A stretch of DNA of 37,335 nt from Lachnospiraceae bacterium (lineage in GTDB: Bacteria; Bacillota; Clostridia; Lachnospirales; Lachnospiraceae), in contig JAETTM010000041.1 in NCBI GenBank assembly GCA_021769135.1, forward strand, positions 1 through 37,335, given 5' to 3'. This document shows, one piece after another, positions 27,185 through 34,753 of the stretch (the stretch's first letter is position 1; each line of letters starts with the position of its first letter). The notes beneath the pieces were generated by a model. It searched no databases. It had not been told where the DNA came from and saw only the letters and a program-made list of their open reading frames with translations. Both the position numbers and the translations under genes were made by a program.

Positions 27185-27823
27185 TTCAAGAATATCCAAT
27201 GGGTCATCGGCAAACACTTTGCCGCCGGCCCTTTCTTGTTCTTCCTTTGTTCGGAACCCCCATGTGACGGAAATGCAGTCCATCCCCATATTGGCTGCCG
27301 TAGCAATGTCTACCTCCGAATCTCCCACATATACCGCATTTTCCTTGCTGCTTCCCAGTTCCCGCAAAGCCTCCATCACCGTATCCGGAGCCGGCTTCTT
27401 ACGAATCCCCTCCTTTTCCCCGATGGCTACTTCAATATATTCATGGAAATACAGCTTTTTCAGTTCCTGTACCGCATCATAAAATTTATTGGAAACAATG
27501 GCCATTTTATATCCCCTTCTGCTTAATTCCGCCAGAAGTATAAGCACATGGGCGTAGGGCTTTGTTTTATCATTGCAGTGCTGTGCATAATGATCTTTAT
27601 AATCCGCGCTTACCCTGTCAAAAGCCGGGTTGGCCTCCCCGCCCGGTATTACCAGCTCCATAAGGCGTTTCGCACCATTCCCCACGGACTGCCTGACTTC
27701 ATCCAGGGAACGCTCCGGCAGCCCTGCTTTCCCAAGGGCATAATTTACGCTGTCCTTCAAATCTTCCAGCGTATCCAATAAAGTTCCGTCTAAATCAAAA
27801 ACTATGGTCTCATATTTTTTCAT
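27176..27823 (-). CDS. HAD-superfamily phosphatase, Gph-like
   Basis: 215 residues from the ATG at 27823, which has AAGGGAAG at better spacing than the ATG two codons upstream. HAD motif I is FDLDGTLLDT, motif II is VSNK, motif III lysine lies in RKKPAPD, and motif IV is VGDSEVDIATA. A helical cap of about 70 residues follows motif I. The sequence resembles phosphoglycolate phosphatase Gph and the pyrophosphatase PpaX; the substrate cannot be assigned. It follows the MATE gene by 30 bp. Confidence 0.88.
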   Translation of the reverse strand: MKKYETIVFDLDGTLLDTLEDLKDSVNYALGKAGLPERSLDEVRQSVGNGAKRLMELVIPGGEANPAFDRVSADYKDHYAQHCNDKTKPYAHVLILLAELSRRGYKMAIVSNKFYDAVQELKKLYFHEYIEVAIGEKEGIRKKPAPDTVMEALRELGSSKENAVYVGDSEVDIATAANMGMDCISVTWGFRTKEEQERAGGKVFADDPLDILELV

Positions 27824-27853
27824 CGTCATCTTCCCTTACATATTCAATAGCCG

Positions 27854-29218
27854 CTACCCATACACTTTTTTCATCCGCTTCCTTACCGCCGCATAGCACA
27901 CGGCATGCGCCAAAAAGGTAATTGCCCAGGAAACAGGATAAGAAATATACAGGCATAATAATGTACGTTCCCACTGGAATACCGTCATAATCCAAAGCAC
28001 ACGCAAGCCGCAGGCTCCTATCAGAGATACCACCATGGGCATGACCGAATAGCCCAGCCCCCGGATAGCGCCCACCATTGTATCCATCATGCCGCAAAGG
28101 CAGTAAAAAGTACAGATAATACTCAGCCTAATCATCCCATATTCAATCACTTCCCCATCGGAAGAATAGAGCCTTAAAATATGCCGCCCAAAATAGGCTG
28201 CCCCGTTTCCGAACACCAGCCCCACCACCGCTACGATAATCAGGCACTGGAAAAGCACTTTATTGATCCGATCAAACTGCTTGCCTCCCAAGTTCTGCCC
28301 TGTAAAGCTGACTGCCGTCTGGTGCATGGCATTCATCGCCGTATAGACGAAGCCTTCTATATTGGAAGCCGCCGTATTCCCAGCCATCACCAAAGAGCCG
28401 AAGGAATTCACCGAAGACTGAATCAATACATTGGAAACCGAAAAAATCGCCCCCTGCATTCCCGCAGGCAGCCCTATCCTCATAATGCGAAGCAGCTTAC
28501 CCTTATGTATCCGAAGCTGCCTGGGAATCAGCTGGAAACTGCCCCCTGTTTTCATCAGGCACATGACAATGCAGCCTGCCGAGATGCACTGGGATAAAAT
28601 AGTAGCCAATGCCACCCCAGCCACATCCATCTGCATGGTGATTACGAAAAATAAATTCAGCACTACATTTACCACTCCCGCTGCCGTCAAATAATACAAC
28701 GGTCTTTTCGTATCCCCTATTGCCCTTAAGATGGAACTCCCGAAATTATATAAAAGCATTACTGGCATCCCTATAAAATAAATCCTCATATATAAAGCCG
28801 CCTTATCCAGTACATCCTCCGGCGTGCCCATCAATTCCAGCAGCGGCTTTGCCAGCCCCACGCCCATCACCGTCAGTATAATACCGCAGACAACGCTAAG
28901 CAGCACGGAGGTATGCACCGTATCGCTTACTTCCTTTTCCTGCCCTGCCCCGTAATAATGGGCAATCAGTACGTTGGTACCCACCGACAGGCCGATAAAA
29001 ATATTGGTCAGCATATTAATCAGTGAGCTGGTAGAGCCCACCGCGGCAAGAGACCGGCTGCCGGCAAATCTGCCTACTACCACCACGTCCGCCGCATTAA
29101 ACAAAAGCTGCAATATACCAGACAGCATTAGCGGCACGGAAAACAACAGGATTTTCCCGAACAACGGCCCATGGCACATATCGATTTCATAATTTTTTTT
29201 CTTTTGCCCGCCCTTCAT
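27854..29218 (-). CDS. MATE-family efflux transporter
   Basis: 454 residues, 12 predicted helices in two related halves (about 15-225 and 235-440), the standard MATE layout. MATE proteins export drugs or metabolites with sodium or proton exchange. Typical patterns are LMLSGILQLLFNAADVVVVG in the first helix region and GMQGAIFSVSNVLIQ at the start of the second half. The ATG at 29218 has GAGGAG very close, so the true start might be a few codons in. Its promoter is at 29270-29298. Confidence 0.92.
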   Translation of the reverse strand: MKGGQKKKNYEIDMCHGPLFGKILLFSVPLMLSGILQLLFNAADVVVVGRFAGSRSLAAVGSTSSLINMLTNIFIGLSVGTNVLIAHYYGAGQEKEVSDTVHTSVLLSVVCGIILTVMGVGLAKPLLELMGTPEDVLDKAALYMRIYFIGMPVMLLYNFGSSILRAIGDTKRPLYYLTAAGVVNVVLNLFFVITMQMDVAGVALATILSQCISAGCIVMCLMKTGGSFQLIPRQLRIHKGKLLRIMRIGLPAGMQGAIFSVSNVLIQSSVNSFGSLVMAGNTAASNIEGFVYTAMNAMHQTAVSFTGQNLGGKQFDRINKVLFQCLIIVAVVGLVFGNGAAYFGRHILRLYSSDGEVIEYGMIRLSIICTFYCLCGMMDTMVGAIRGLGYSVMPMVVSLIGACGLRVLWIMTVFQWERTLLCLYISYPVSWAITFLAHAVCYAAVRKRMKKVYG

Positions 29219-29269
29219 TTCTCCTCATTTCTGCGCTTTTTTCGCGCTGCGTTTCCTCTATCTCTAACG

Positions 29270-29298
29270 ATTATATTCCACTCCTTATTTTTTGTAAA
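29270..29298 (-). promoter_or_regulatory. promoter of the MATE / HAD unit
   Basis: Minus strand TTTACA (29293-29298), 17 bases, TATAAT (29270-29275): five and six matches of six. Confidence 0.8.
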
Positions 29299-29344
29299 GT
29301 ATGGCATGAAAATTGATTTTCACCGGAAAGTATCGCATTCTTGA

Positions 29345-29373
29345 TTGAAAAATCCATCCAATAATGTTAAAAT
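29345..29373 (+). promoter_or_regulatory. promoter of the Ada-like protein gene
   Basis: TTGAAA at 29345-29350, 17 bases, TAAAAT at 29368-29373. It diverges from the MATE promoter about 50 bp away. Confidence 0.75.
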
Positions 29374-29407
29374 ATTAAACAAAAAAATATTACTAAGGAA
29401 AGCAGCA

Positions 29408-30052
29408 ATGAAAATATTAAAGAAAATCTTCTATACGATATTTGGACTTTTAATGGCAACTACCCTGGCTCTTATAGGGGTAATCCTTTATGCGGAATAT
29501 ACCGGCCACCGTTTTTCTGCGGGCAACCATGCCGCCGACGGGGCTTCTTCTGACGTGGAATCCCGTCTTGCCTATGATGAAAACGGCAATCTGGCGGAAT
29601 TGCCCGGTTCTACAGCTGCTTCTTCTGAACAGATGCCGCAGGATTCCTCCGGAAACGAAAGCCCGGCTGATTCTTCAGCTTCTACTCCGGATGGCCTTGT
29701 AAATACTTCCCCAGGAACAGAAAATCCCGATGGCGGCGCAGCGGGCACAGACGTTTCCGGCAGCCCGGAAAGCACTTCCGCCCCTGCCGATTCCACAGCC
29801 CCTGCTGATTCTGCCGTTCCTGCCGATTCCACTGCGGGTGAACCAGCCAACGCAAATAACGGGGCTTCTTCCACTAACCCGGAAGATGAAACCGAACGCC
29901 TTTACATTATGGATACCGGCTCCGGCCTGTTCCATACGGACACTTGCGCCGATGCTGCCGCTATCGCCGTAGACCAGCGGTCGGAGCGCACCACGACAAG
30001 AACGAAAGTTCTCGATGCAGGCTACCAGCCCTGCCCTAACTGTAACCCGTAA
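29408..30052 (+). CDS. Membrane-anchored protein with Ada-like zinc domain
   Basis: 214 residues from the ATG at 29408, with AAGGAA eight bases before it; the frame extends upstream to 29345 but that is the promoter. One N-terminal helix (about 8-28, basic before it) anchors the protein or acts as a signal. Residues of roughly 40-150 are low-complexity, rich in Ser, Pro, Ala, Thr, Asp, with repeated PADST units, typical of a wall-spanning linker. The last 50 residues read LYIMDTGSGLFHTDTC and end CPNCNP, like the Ada-type metal-binding module (H, C, CxxC) also found fused to nucleases. The amidase gene follows 100 bp on. I infer an extracellular zinc or redox module; function unknown. Confidence 0.7.
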   Translation: MKILKKIFYTIFGLLMATTLALIGVILYAEYTGHRFSAGNHAADGASSDVESRLAYDENGNLAELPGSTAASSEQMPQDSSGNESPADSSASTPDGLVNTSPGTENPDGGAAGTDVSGSPESTSAPADSTAPADSAVPADSTAGEPANANNGASSTNPEDETERLYIMDTGSGLFHTDTCADAAAIAVDQRSERTTTRTKVLDAGYQPCPNCNP

Positions 30053-30153
30053 TATTTCAGGGAGCCAAATATTGTCATTATCTGCCCAAACATGCACCGA
30101 TTTCTTATTTTTTCATAGAGTAGAATAAAACAAAGAAATCCAAGGTGACATTT

Positions 30154-30684
30154 ATGCCATATACTGTTGTTTTAGATGCAGGGCACGGCGGCGCCAATCC
30201 TGGCGCCACCTATAATGGGCGGCAGGAAAAAACAGATGCCCTCAACCTTACCCTTGCTGTCGGCCAGCTGTTGGAAAATGCCGGGGTCAATGTAATCTAT
30301 ACAAGGACATCCGACATATATGACAGCCCTGCACGCAAAGCAGAAAAGGCTAACGAAGCCGGAGCCGACTACTTCATATCCATCCATCGCAATTCCAGCG
30401 TTTACCCAAACCAATACACCGGAATCGAATCCCTCGTATACAACCGATACGGCGAAGCCGCCCGCATGGCAGAAGCAATCAATAAAAACCTGCAGGCCAT
30501 CGGCTTTATTAATCATGGCGTTAACGAACGTACCAATCTGGTAGTCCTCAACCGCACTCAAATGCCCGCCATATTAATAGAAGCGGGATTCATAAACAAT
30601 GACAGCGACAATGCCCTGTTCGACAACCATTTCCAGGAAATCGCCCAGGCCATTGCAGACGGGATACTGGACAGCTTACCGTGA
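30154..30684 (+). CDS. N-acetylmuramoyl-L-alanine amidase (Amidase_3)
   Basis: 176 residues from the ATG at 30154 (AAGG eight bases before); a GTG three codons earlier is possible. It cleaves the bond between MurNAc and the stem peptide in peptidoglycan. Zinc ligands are seen as H11 in DAGHGG, E25 in RQEK and the His of FISIHRN; the catalytic Glu is in LIEAGFINND. There is no signal peptide or wall-binding domain, so this is a bare catalytic domain. Export must be by another route, or it acts after lysis or inside the mother cell (CwlD-like). It is probably cotranscribed with the anchored zinc protein before it. Confidence 0.92.
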   Translation: MPYTVVLDAGHGGANPGATYNGRQEKTDALNLTLAVGQLLENAGVNVIYTRTSDIYDSPARKAEKANEAGADYFISIHRNSSVYPNQYTGIESLVYNRYGEAARMAEAINKNLQAIGFINHGVNERTNLVVLNRTQMPAILIEAGFINNDSDNALFDNHFQEIAQAIADGILDSLP

Positions 30685-30694
30685 AGCCGCTCTC

Positions 30695-30769
30695 CCTCTT
30701 TGTGTGTTTGCCCTGTTCCCTTCTGCTTAGGAAATCCCCCCTCCGGAACAACGCCGGCACACAAAGAGG
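30695..30769. repeat. nested inverted repeats downstream of the amidase
   Basis: CCTCTTTGTGTG (30695-30706) pairs perfectly with 30758-30769. Inside, TGTTCC (about 30714-30719) pairs with GGAACA (30745-30750). The loop contains TTCTGCTTAGGAAA, also present in the palindrome near 18803. The right arm overlaps the following terminator stem, so the two structures exclude each other. Confidence 0.7.
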
Positions 30770-30795
30770 CTATCCTGCCGCCGGATAGCCTCTTT
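30763..30795. terminator. bidirectional terminator
   Basis: 13-bp perfect stem AAAGAGGCTATCC/GGATAGCCTCTTT with a 7-nt loop and T or A tracts at both ends. It lies between the converging amidase and orphan genes and would serve both. Confidence 0.9.
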
Positions 30796-30801
30796 TACCC
30801 T

Positions 30802-31569
30802 TCACCCTTTGGCCCGAAACTTCCCCTCCAGGCTCCTGTCTTTAGCCAGCGTGCTATATTCCCCCATCCTGTTATAAGAATCCATTAGAAAACTGCTGTC
30901 TCCCTGGTTCAAATCCGTATTATTCTCCGAAAGCTGTACTTTTTCCCTCTTTTTCCTTCCTAAAAAGCGCCCCGCCTCGGCCGCTGCTTCCCCAAATTTC
31001 TGCAGGAACTTCCGGATTCCGCCCTGGCCTTTTTCCAGCCCGCCATTTTTGGAGCTTTCCACCTGGTTAACCCTTCTTCTGGCCGTTTCCGGAATTTCCG
31101 TTCTTTTATTTTCCGGTTTTACCATTGCCGTGCCCAATACGGCGGCGGATAATTTCCCTTCCGCTTCAATGGAAAAGTCATTTTCCTCCTTGCTCCCCTC
31201 TTTGACTGTCAAAACGGCTTTCCCCGCCTCTGCCAAAGGCTTGCTTTCCCGCAAAGCCATATCCTGCCCGTCTTCTTCGCCCAATCTTCTCCAAAAACCG
31301 GAAAACCGGGCAGCCAGGCTACGAAATCCGCCAGCAAAAAAATCCCTCAGCGAAAACCCTTCCTCCTTCAACCCTGGCTGTATCCGGGCCTGCTGTATAC
31401 CCCCTGAAGCTGCCCCTGCGCTTCCCTCCGGCTGTCTCATCGAAGTTTCATGAAGGCATTTCGTAATTTTATGCTCATGACTATGAATTTGTTCATGACT
31501 ATAAATTTGTTCATGCATATTGGTTTGAGTGCGATATCCGCCGGAAGATATATCTCGGTTTCCTATCAT
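30802..31569 (-). CDS. Unrecognised 255-residue basic protein
   Basis: No family recognised. The N-terminus has a short repeat around HEQIYSHEQIHSHEHK. Two amphipathic, aromatic-rich segments stand out: FSLRDFFAGGFRSLAARFSG followed by FWRRLG (about 72-97), and GIRKFLQKFGEAAAEAGRFL followed by GRKKREK (about 184-210). The C-terminus, SYNRMGEYSTLAKDRSLEGK, is polar. There is no signal peptide or membrane helix. The start overlaps the stop of the upstream gene by four bases (ATGA), so translation is coupled to it. The frame is long, in a tight pair and ends at a terminator, which argues that it is real. Function unknown. Confidence 0.7.
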   Translation of the reverse strand: MIGNRDISSGGYRTQTNMHEQIYSHEQIHSHEHKITKCLHETSMRQPEGSAGAASGGIQQARIQPGLKEEGFSLRDFFAGGFRSLAARFSGFWRRLGEEDGQDMALRESKPLAEAGKAVLTVKEGSKEENDFSIEAEGKLSAAVLGTAMVKPENKRTEIPETARRRVNQVESSKNGGLEKGQGGIRKFLQKFGEAAAEAGRFLGRKKREKVQLSENNTDLNQGDSSFLMDSYNRMGEYSTLAKDRSLEGKFRAKG

Positions 31570-31955
31570 AAGTAAATCTCCTCTTTATCCTTGGCATATC
31601 CGATATCAATATACCCGCCGCTGTAGTCCTTTAACATCGACAACCCTGTTGCCGCGTTTTTCTCATCCCCTACAGGCACACCCAGCTTCCTCTTATCCTT
31701 TGTCACCAGCATCATGAAATGTATCTGCATGCCGCTTCCATTCCCCCATCTGCCTTTGATTTCTTCCAGCCACCGATATGCCCAAACAATATCCTCATAG
31801 GCTATGTACATCCATTTACGGAGTCCGGGATAGAATAAATAGTATTTGCCGTACCGTACATTTCCTACCTTTTTTGCCATATTAAAATCTCTTCGGATAG
31901 CCCGCTCTTCCCGCTGAAAACCGAGCACATTCTCAAACCCATGAATACCCTTCAT
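31566..31955 (-). CDS. Unrecognised 129-residue protein
   Basis: No confident family. A compact, tryptophan- and tyrosine-rich protein (YGKYYLFYPGLRKWMYIAYE, then DIVWAYRW) with alternating beta-like segments, recalling small PH-like or DUF6709-type proteins; that comparison is weak. The ATG at 31955 has no ribosome binding site. An in-frame ATG at 31880 (MAKKVGNVRYG) follows GAAGAGA and may be the true start. A 22-codon frame in another register (from the ATG at about 32002) overlaps the upstream end. Its last bases overlap the next gene. Confidence 0.65.
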   Translation of the reverse strand: MKGIHGFENVLGFQREERAIRRDFNMAKKVGNVRYGKYYLFYPGLRKWMYIAYEDIVWAYRWLEEIKGRWGNGSGMQIHFMMLVTKDKRKLGVPVGDEKNAATGLSMLKDYSGGYIDIGYAKDKEEIYL

Positions 31956-32017
31956 ATTTTACTTTAATTACCATGCCCTTTCCATCGTCCAAAACTTCCA
32001 TGCCGCTTTAAGACCGC

Positions 32018-32770
32018 TTATATATGGATTTCCTTTCTTTGTATATCGTCCATTTTTCCATAACTGCACACCGATATGCTATATTTATTTTCCTGATCGA
32101 TTTCTTCATAGCTTCTAAAATATGCGCCGCTGTCCGCCTCTTCCCTTTTCCTGATTCTGCCCCAGCCAAGAATACCTGCTTCCCTCTCTGCCAAGGAGGC
32201 TTCTTCCCTTTCCTCATGGGATATTTCTATCACCGACGCATCCAGGCCCTGCCGCATCCCTTCGCCGGTCAGCTTCATATAGGATTCCTTCACCGTCCAC
32301 ATACAGTAAAAAGCTTCGTCCGAACCCATGCCGCCTTCCGCCATCTTTTCCAGCAATTCCTTGTCTTCTCTGGAAAAAAAGCGGCGTACAATATCCCCCT
32401 GCCTTTTCCGATGCATCTGTATGTCGATTCCTATCTCTTCATCCGAAAAAGCGCAGACTATACAGTTCCCCGAGTGGGAAAGGTTGAAATGCAAATCCAT
32501 TCCCCCCCGCAGATAAGGCTTCCCATACTCCGAAAACCCATATGACAAAGAAAGCGGCGCAGATTCCTTCTGCAAACCGCTCTCCTCCCACATCCAATCC
32601 TTTGCCCCTTCCTGAATCAAAAATCCTGCCAAAAGGCTTCTTCTTTTATCTCCCAGATTCCTGCATTGGTTTACTTTCCTTTTACGCGTCTCATCCAGGA
32701 AAACCATATTTCTTTCCACTGCCTCTTCATCTGGCAGTTGGGCGATATCCGCCCTATAAATTCTTATCAT
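32018..32770 (-). CDS. 4'-phosphopantetheinyl transferase, Sfp type
   Basis: 250 residues, the size of Sfp-type enzymes, which move phosphopantetheine from CoA to acyl- or peptidyl-carrier proteins. Seen: HFNLSHS (94-100), IGIDIQ with D116, and WTVKESYMKLTGEG with E162 and K166, the magnesium and CoA binding set. The ATG at 32770 lies 15 bases after the aspS stop, so it is in the hisS-aspS transcript. No nonribosomal peptide or polyketide genes are in the window, so the carrier protein is unknown; AcpS is expected elsewhere in the genome. Confidence 0.9.
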   Translation of the reverse strand: MIRIYRADIAQLPDEEAVERNMVFLDETRKRKVNQCRNLGDKRRSLLAGFLIQEGAKDWMWEESGLQKESAPLSLSYGFSEYGKPYLRGGMDLHFNLSHSGNCIVCAFSDEEIGIDIQMHRKRQGDIVRRFFSREDKELLEKMAEGGMGSDEAFYCMWTVKESYMKLTGEGMRQGLDASVIEISHEEREEASLAEREAGILGWGRIRKREEADSGAYFRSYEEIDQENKYSISVCSYGKMDDIQRKEIHI

Positions 32771-32785
32771 TATTTTCCCATGTCC

Positions 32786-34576
32786 TTATTCGGGCCTCTC
32801 TAAAATTCCAATTCCCAACTCCTTCAGCTGCACCTCGTCCACCACATCAGGCGCATTGGTAAGCAGACAGGAGGCATCTTTTATTTTAGGGAATGCCATT
32901 ACGTCGCGGATGCTTTCCCCATGAACCAGCAGCATAACCAGCCGATCCAGGCCATAAGCCAGCCCTGCGTGAGGGGGAACCCCGTATTTAAATGCATTCA
33001 GCAAAAAGCCGAAGCGGTTATAAGCGTCTTCCTTTTCAAATCCCAATACTTCAAACATTTTTTCCTGTACATCATTCTGGAAAATACGGACGGAACCGCC
33101 TCCCAGCTCCACGCCGTTGAGCACAATATCGTATGCCTTCGCACGCACTCTTCCCGGGTCGGAATCCAGATATTCCAAATCCTCATCCATAGGCATGGTA
33201 AAAGGATGGTGCATGGCCACGAAACGGTTTTCCTCTTCGCTCCACTCCAACAAAGGGAATTCCGTTACCCATAAGAATTGGAACCTATTATCGTCAATCA
33301 AGCCCATCTGCCTGCCCAGTTCCAGGCGCAGCGCCCCTAGCACGCTCCATACGATGGAATTCTTGTCCGCGGCAAACAGCAGCAAATCGCCCTTTTCCCC
33401 ATCCATGGCCTGCACAAGCCCATTCAGTTGTTCCTCTGTCATAAATTTCGCAAAGGAAGATTTATAACTTCCATCCTCATTGATGCTAAGATAAGCCAGC
33501 CCTTTAGCTCCATAGCCTTTGGCCATATCCACCAAAGCATCGATTTTCTTTCTCGGCATAGCGCCCTGGCCTTTGGCATTAATTCCCCTTACGGAGCCGC
33601 CGTTTTCCAAAGCGGAGGTAAATACGCCGAAACCGCATCCCTTTACCGTTTCCGATACATCGGTCAATTCCATGCCGAAACGGGTATCCGGCTTATCGGA
33701 ACCGTAACGGTTCATAGCGTCAATCCATTGGATGCGGGGCAGGGGAAGTTCTACTTCCAATCCGATGGCTTCCCTGCACACGAACTGTATCAGCCGTTCG
33801 TTCACATCAATGACGTCTTCCACATCCACAAAAGAAAGTTCCATATCCACCTGGGTAAATTCCGGCTGCCTGTCCGCCCTCAAGTCTTCGTCTCTAAAGC
33901 ACTTGGCTATCTGGAAATAACGGTCATAACCGGAGCACATGAGCAGCTGCTTAAACAGCTGGGGAGACTGGGGCAGTCCATAAAAAGTCCCAGGGTGCAC
34001 ACGGCTGGGCACAAGATAATCCCTGGCCCCTTCCGGCGTGGATTTCCCCAGTATAGGGGTTTCTATCTCCAAAAAACCTTCTTCCGTCAAAAATTTGCGG
34101 ATATTTGCCGTAATAGCGCTGCGCAGCATAAGATTCCTTTGCAAATCCGGCCTGCGCAAATCCAGATAACGGTACTTCAGCCGCAATTCCTCCTTTGTCT
34201 TGGAATCCGCTTCAATAGGGAATGGGGGAGTCTCCGCTTCCGACAGAATCCTTGTTTCCTTCGCCCGGATTTCAATATCGCCGGTAGCAAGGTTCTCATT
34301 CACCGCCCCTGCCCTTTTTTCCACTTTTCCCACTACCGCTATAACAAATTCGCTTCTCATTTTTTCCGCTTTTTCAAAATTGCCGCTGCCGCAGTCGCTT
34401 TCCTCAAAAATAATCTGAAGCAATCCCGAACGGTCCCTCAAATCCACAAAGATAATACCGCCCTTATTCCTCTGCTTCTGCACCCATCCCATTACGGTCA
34501 CTATCTCGCCCACATTGGCCGCAGACAGTTCCCCGCATCGGTGCGTCCTCTTTAAGCCTTTCATCGCTTCTGCCAT
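32786..34576 (-). CDS. aspS: Aspartyl-tRNA synthetase
   Basis: 596 residues from the ATG at 34576, with AGGAAG ten bases before it; a TTG two codons upstream is less likely. Bacterial-type class II enzyme: N-terminal OB anticodon domain (about 1-115), catalytic core with motif 2 (CFRDEDLRADRQPEFTQVD), an inserted GAD domain (about 290-420) and motif 3 (GLAYGLDRLVML). It may be discriminating or non-discriminating depending on whether the genome has AsnRS and GatCAB; this cannot be told here. It follows hisS after 177 bp. Confidence 0.97.
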   Translation of the reverse strand: MAEAMKGLKRTHRCGELSAANVGEIVTVMGWVQKQRNKGGIIFVDLRDRSGLLQIIFEESDCGSGNFEKAEKMRSEFVIAVVGKVEKRAGAVNENLATGDIEIRAKETRILSEAETPPFPIEADSKTKEELRLKYRYLDLRRPDLQRNLMLRSAITANIRKFLTEEGFLEIETPILGKSTPEGARDYLVPSRVHPGTFYGLPQSPQLFKQLLMCSGYDRYFQIAKCFRDEDLRADRQPEFTQVDMELSFVDVEDVIDVNERLIQFVCREAIGLEVELPLPRIQWIDAMNRYGSDKPDTRFGMELTDVSETVKGCGFGVFTSALENGGSVRGINAKGQGAMPRKKIDALVDMAKGYGAKGLAYLSINEDGSYKSSFAKFMTEEQLNGLVQAMDGEKGDLLLFAADKNSIVWSVLGALRLELGRQMGLIDDNRFQFLWVTEFPLLEWSEEENRFVAMHHPFTMPMDEDLEYLDSDPGRVRAKAYDIVLNGVELGGGSVRIFQNDVQEKMFEVLGFEKEDAYNRFGFLLNAFKYGVPPHAGLAYGLDRLVMLLVHGESIRDVMAFPKIKDASCLLTNAPDVVDEVQLKELGIGILERPE

Positions 34577-34608
34577 AATCAACTCTTCCTCACAATCTCT
34601 TTATTTTC

Positions 34609-34749
34609 CTATTGATTTTTCGCTTTCCTATTGTTTTCCACTTTCCAATATCGCTTGCATTTATGCCCTTTGTTCAGCGTCATCTCCATTGATTCCGCCG
34701 TTCCCCTTACTCCGCCAATCCTCTGACGGATTTTATTTTTTTCTATCAT
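34609..34749 (-). CDS. possible 46-residue basic protein
   Basis: An open frame filling most of the gap between hisS and aspS, starting four bases after the hisS stop codon. It is highly basic (14 Lys or Arg). GAGG stands only two bases before the ATG, which is poor, and no family is recognised. It may be chance; the alternative is that the 177-bp gap holds only leader sequence for aspS. Confidence 0.2.
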   Translation of the reverse strand: MIEKNKIRQRIGGVRGTAESMEMTLNKGHKCKRYWKVENNRKAKNQ

Positions 34750-34753
34750 TTCC

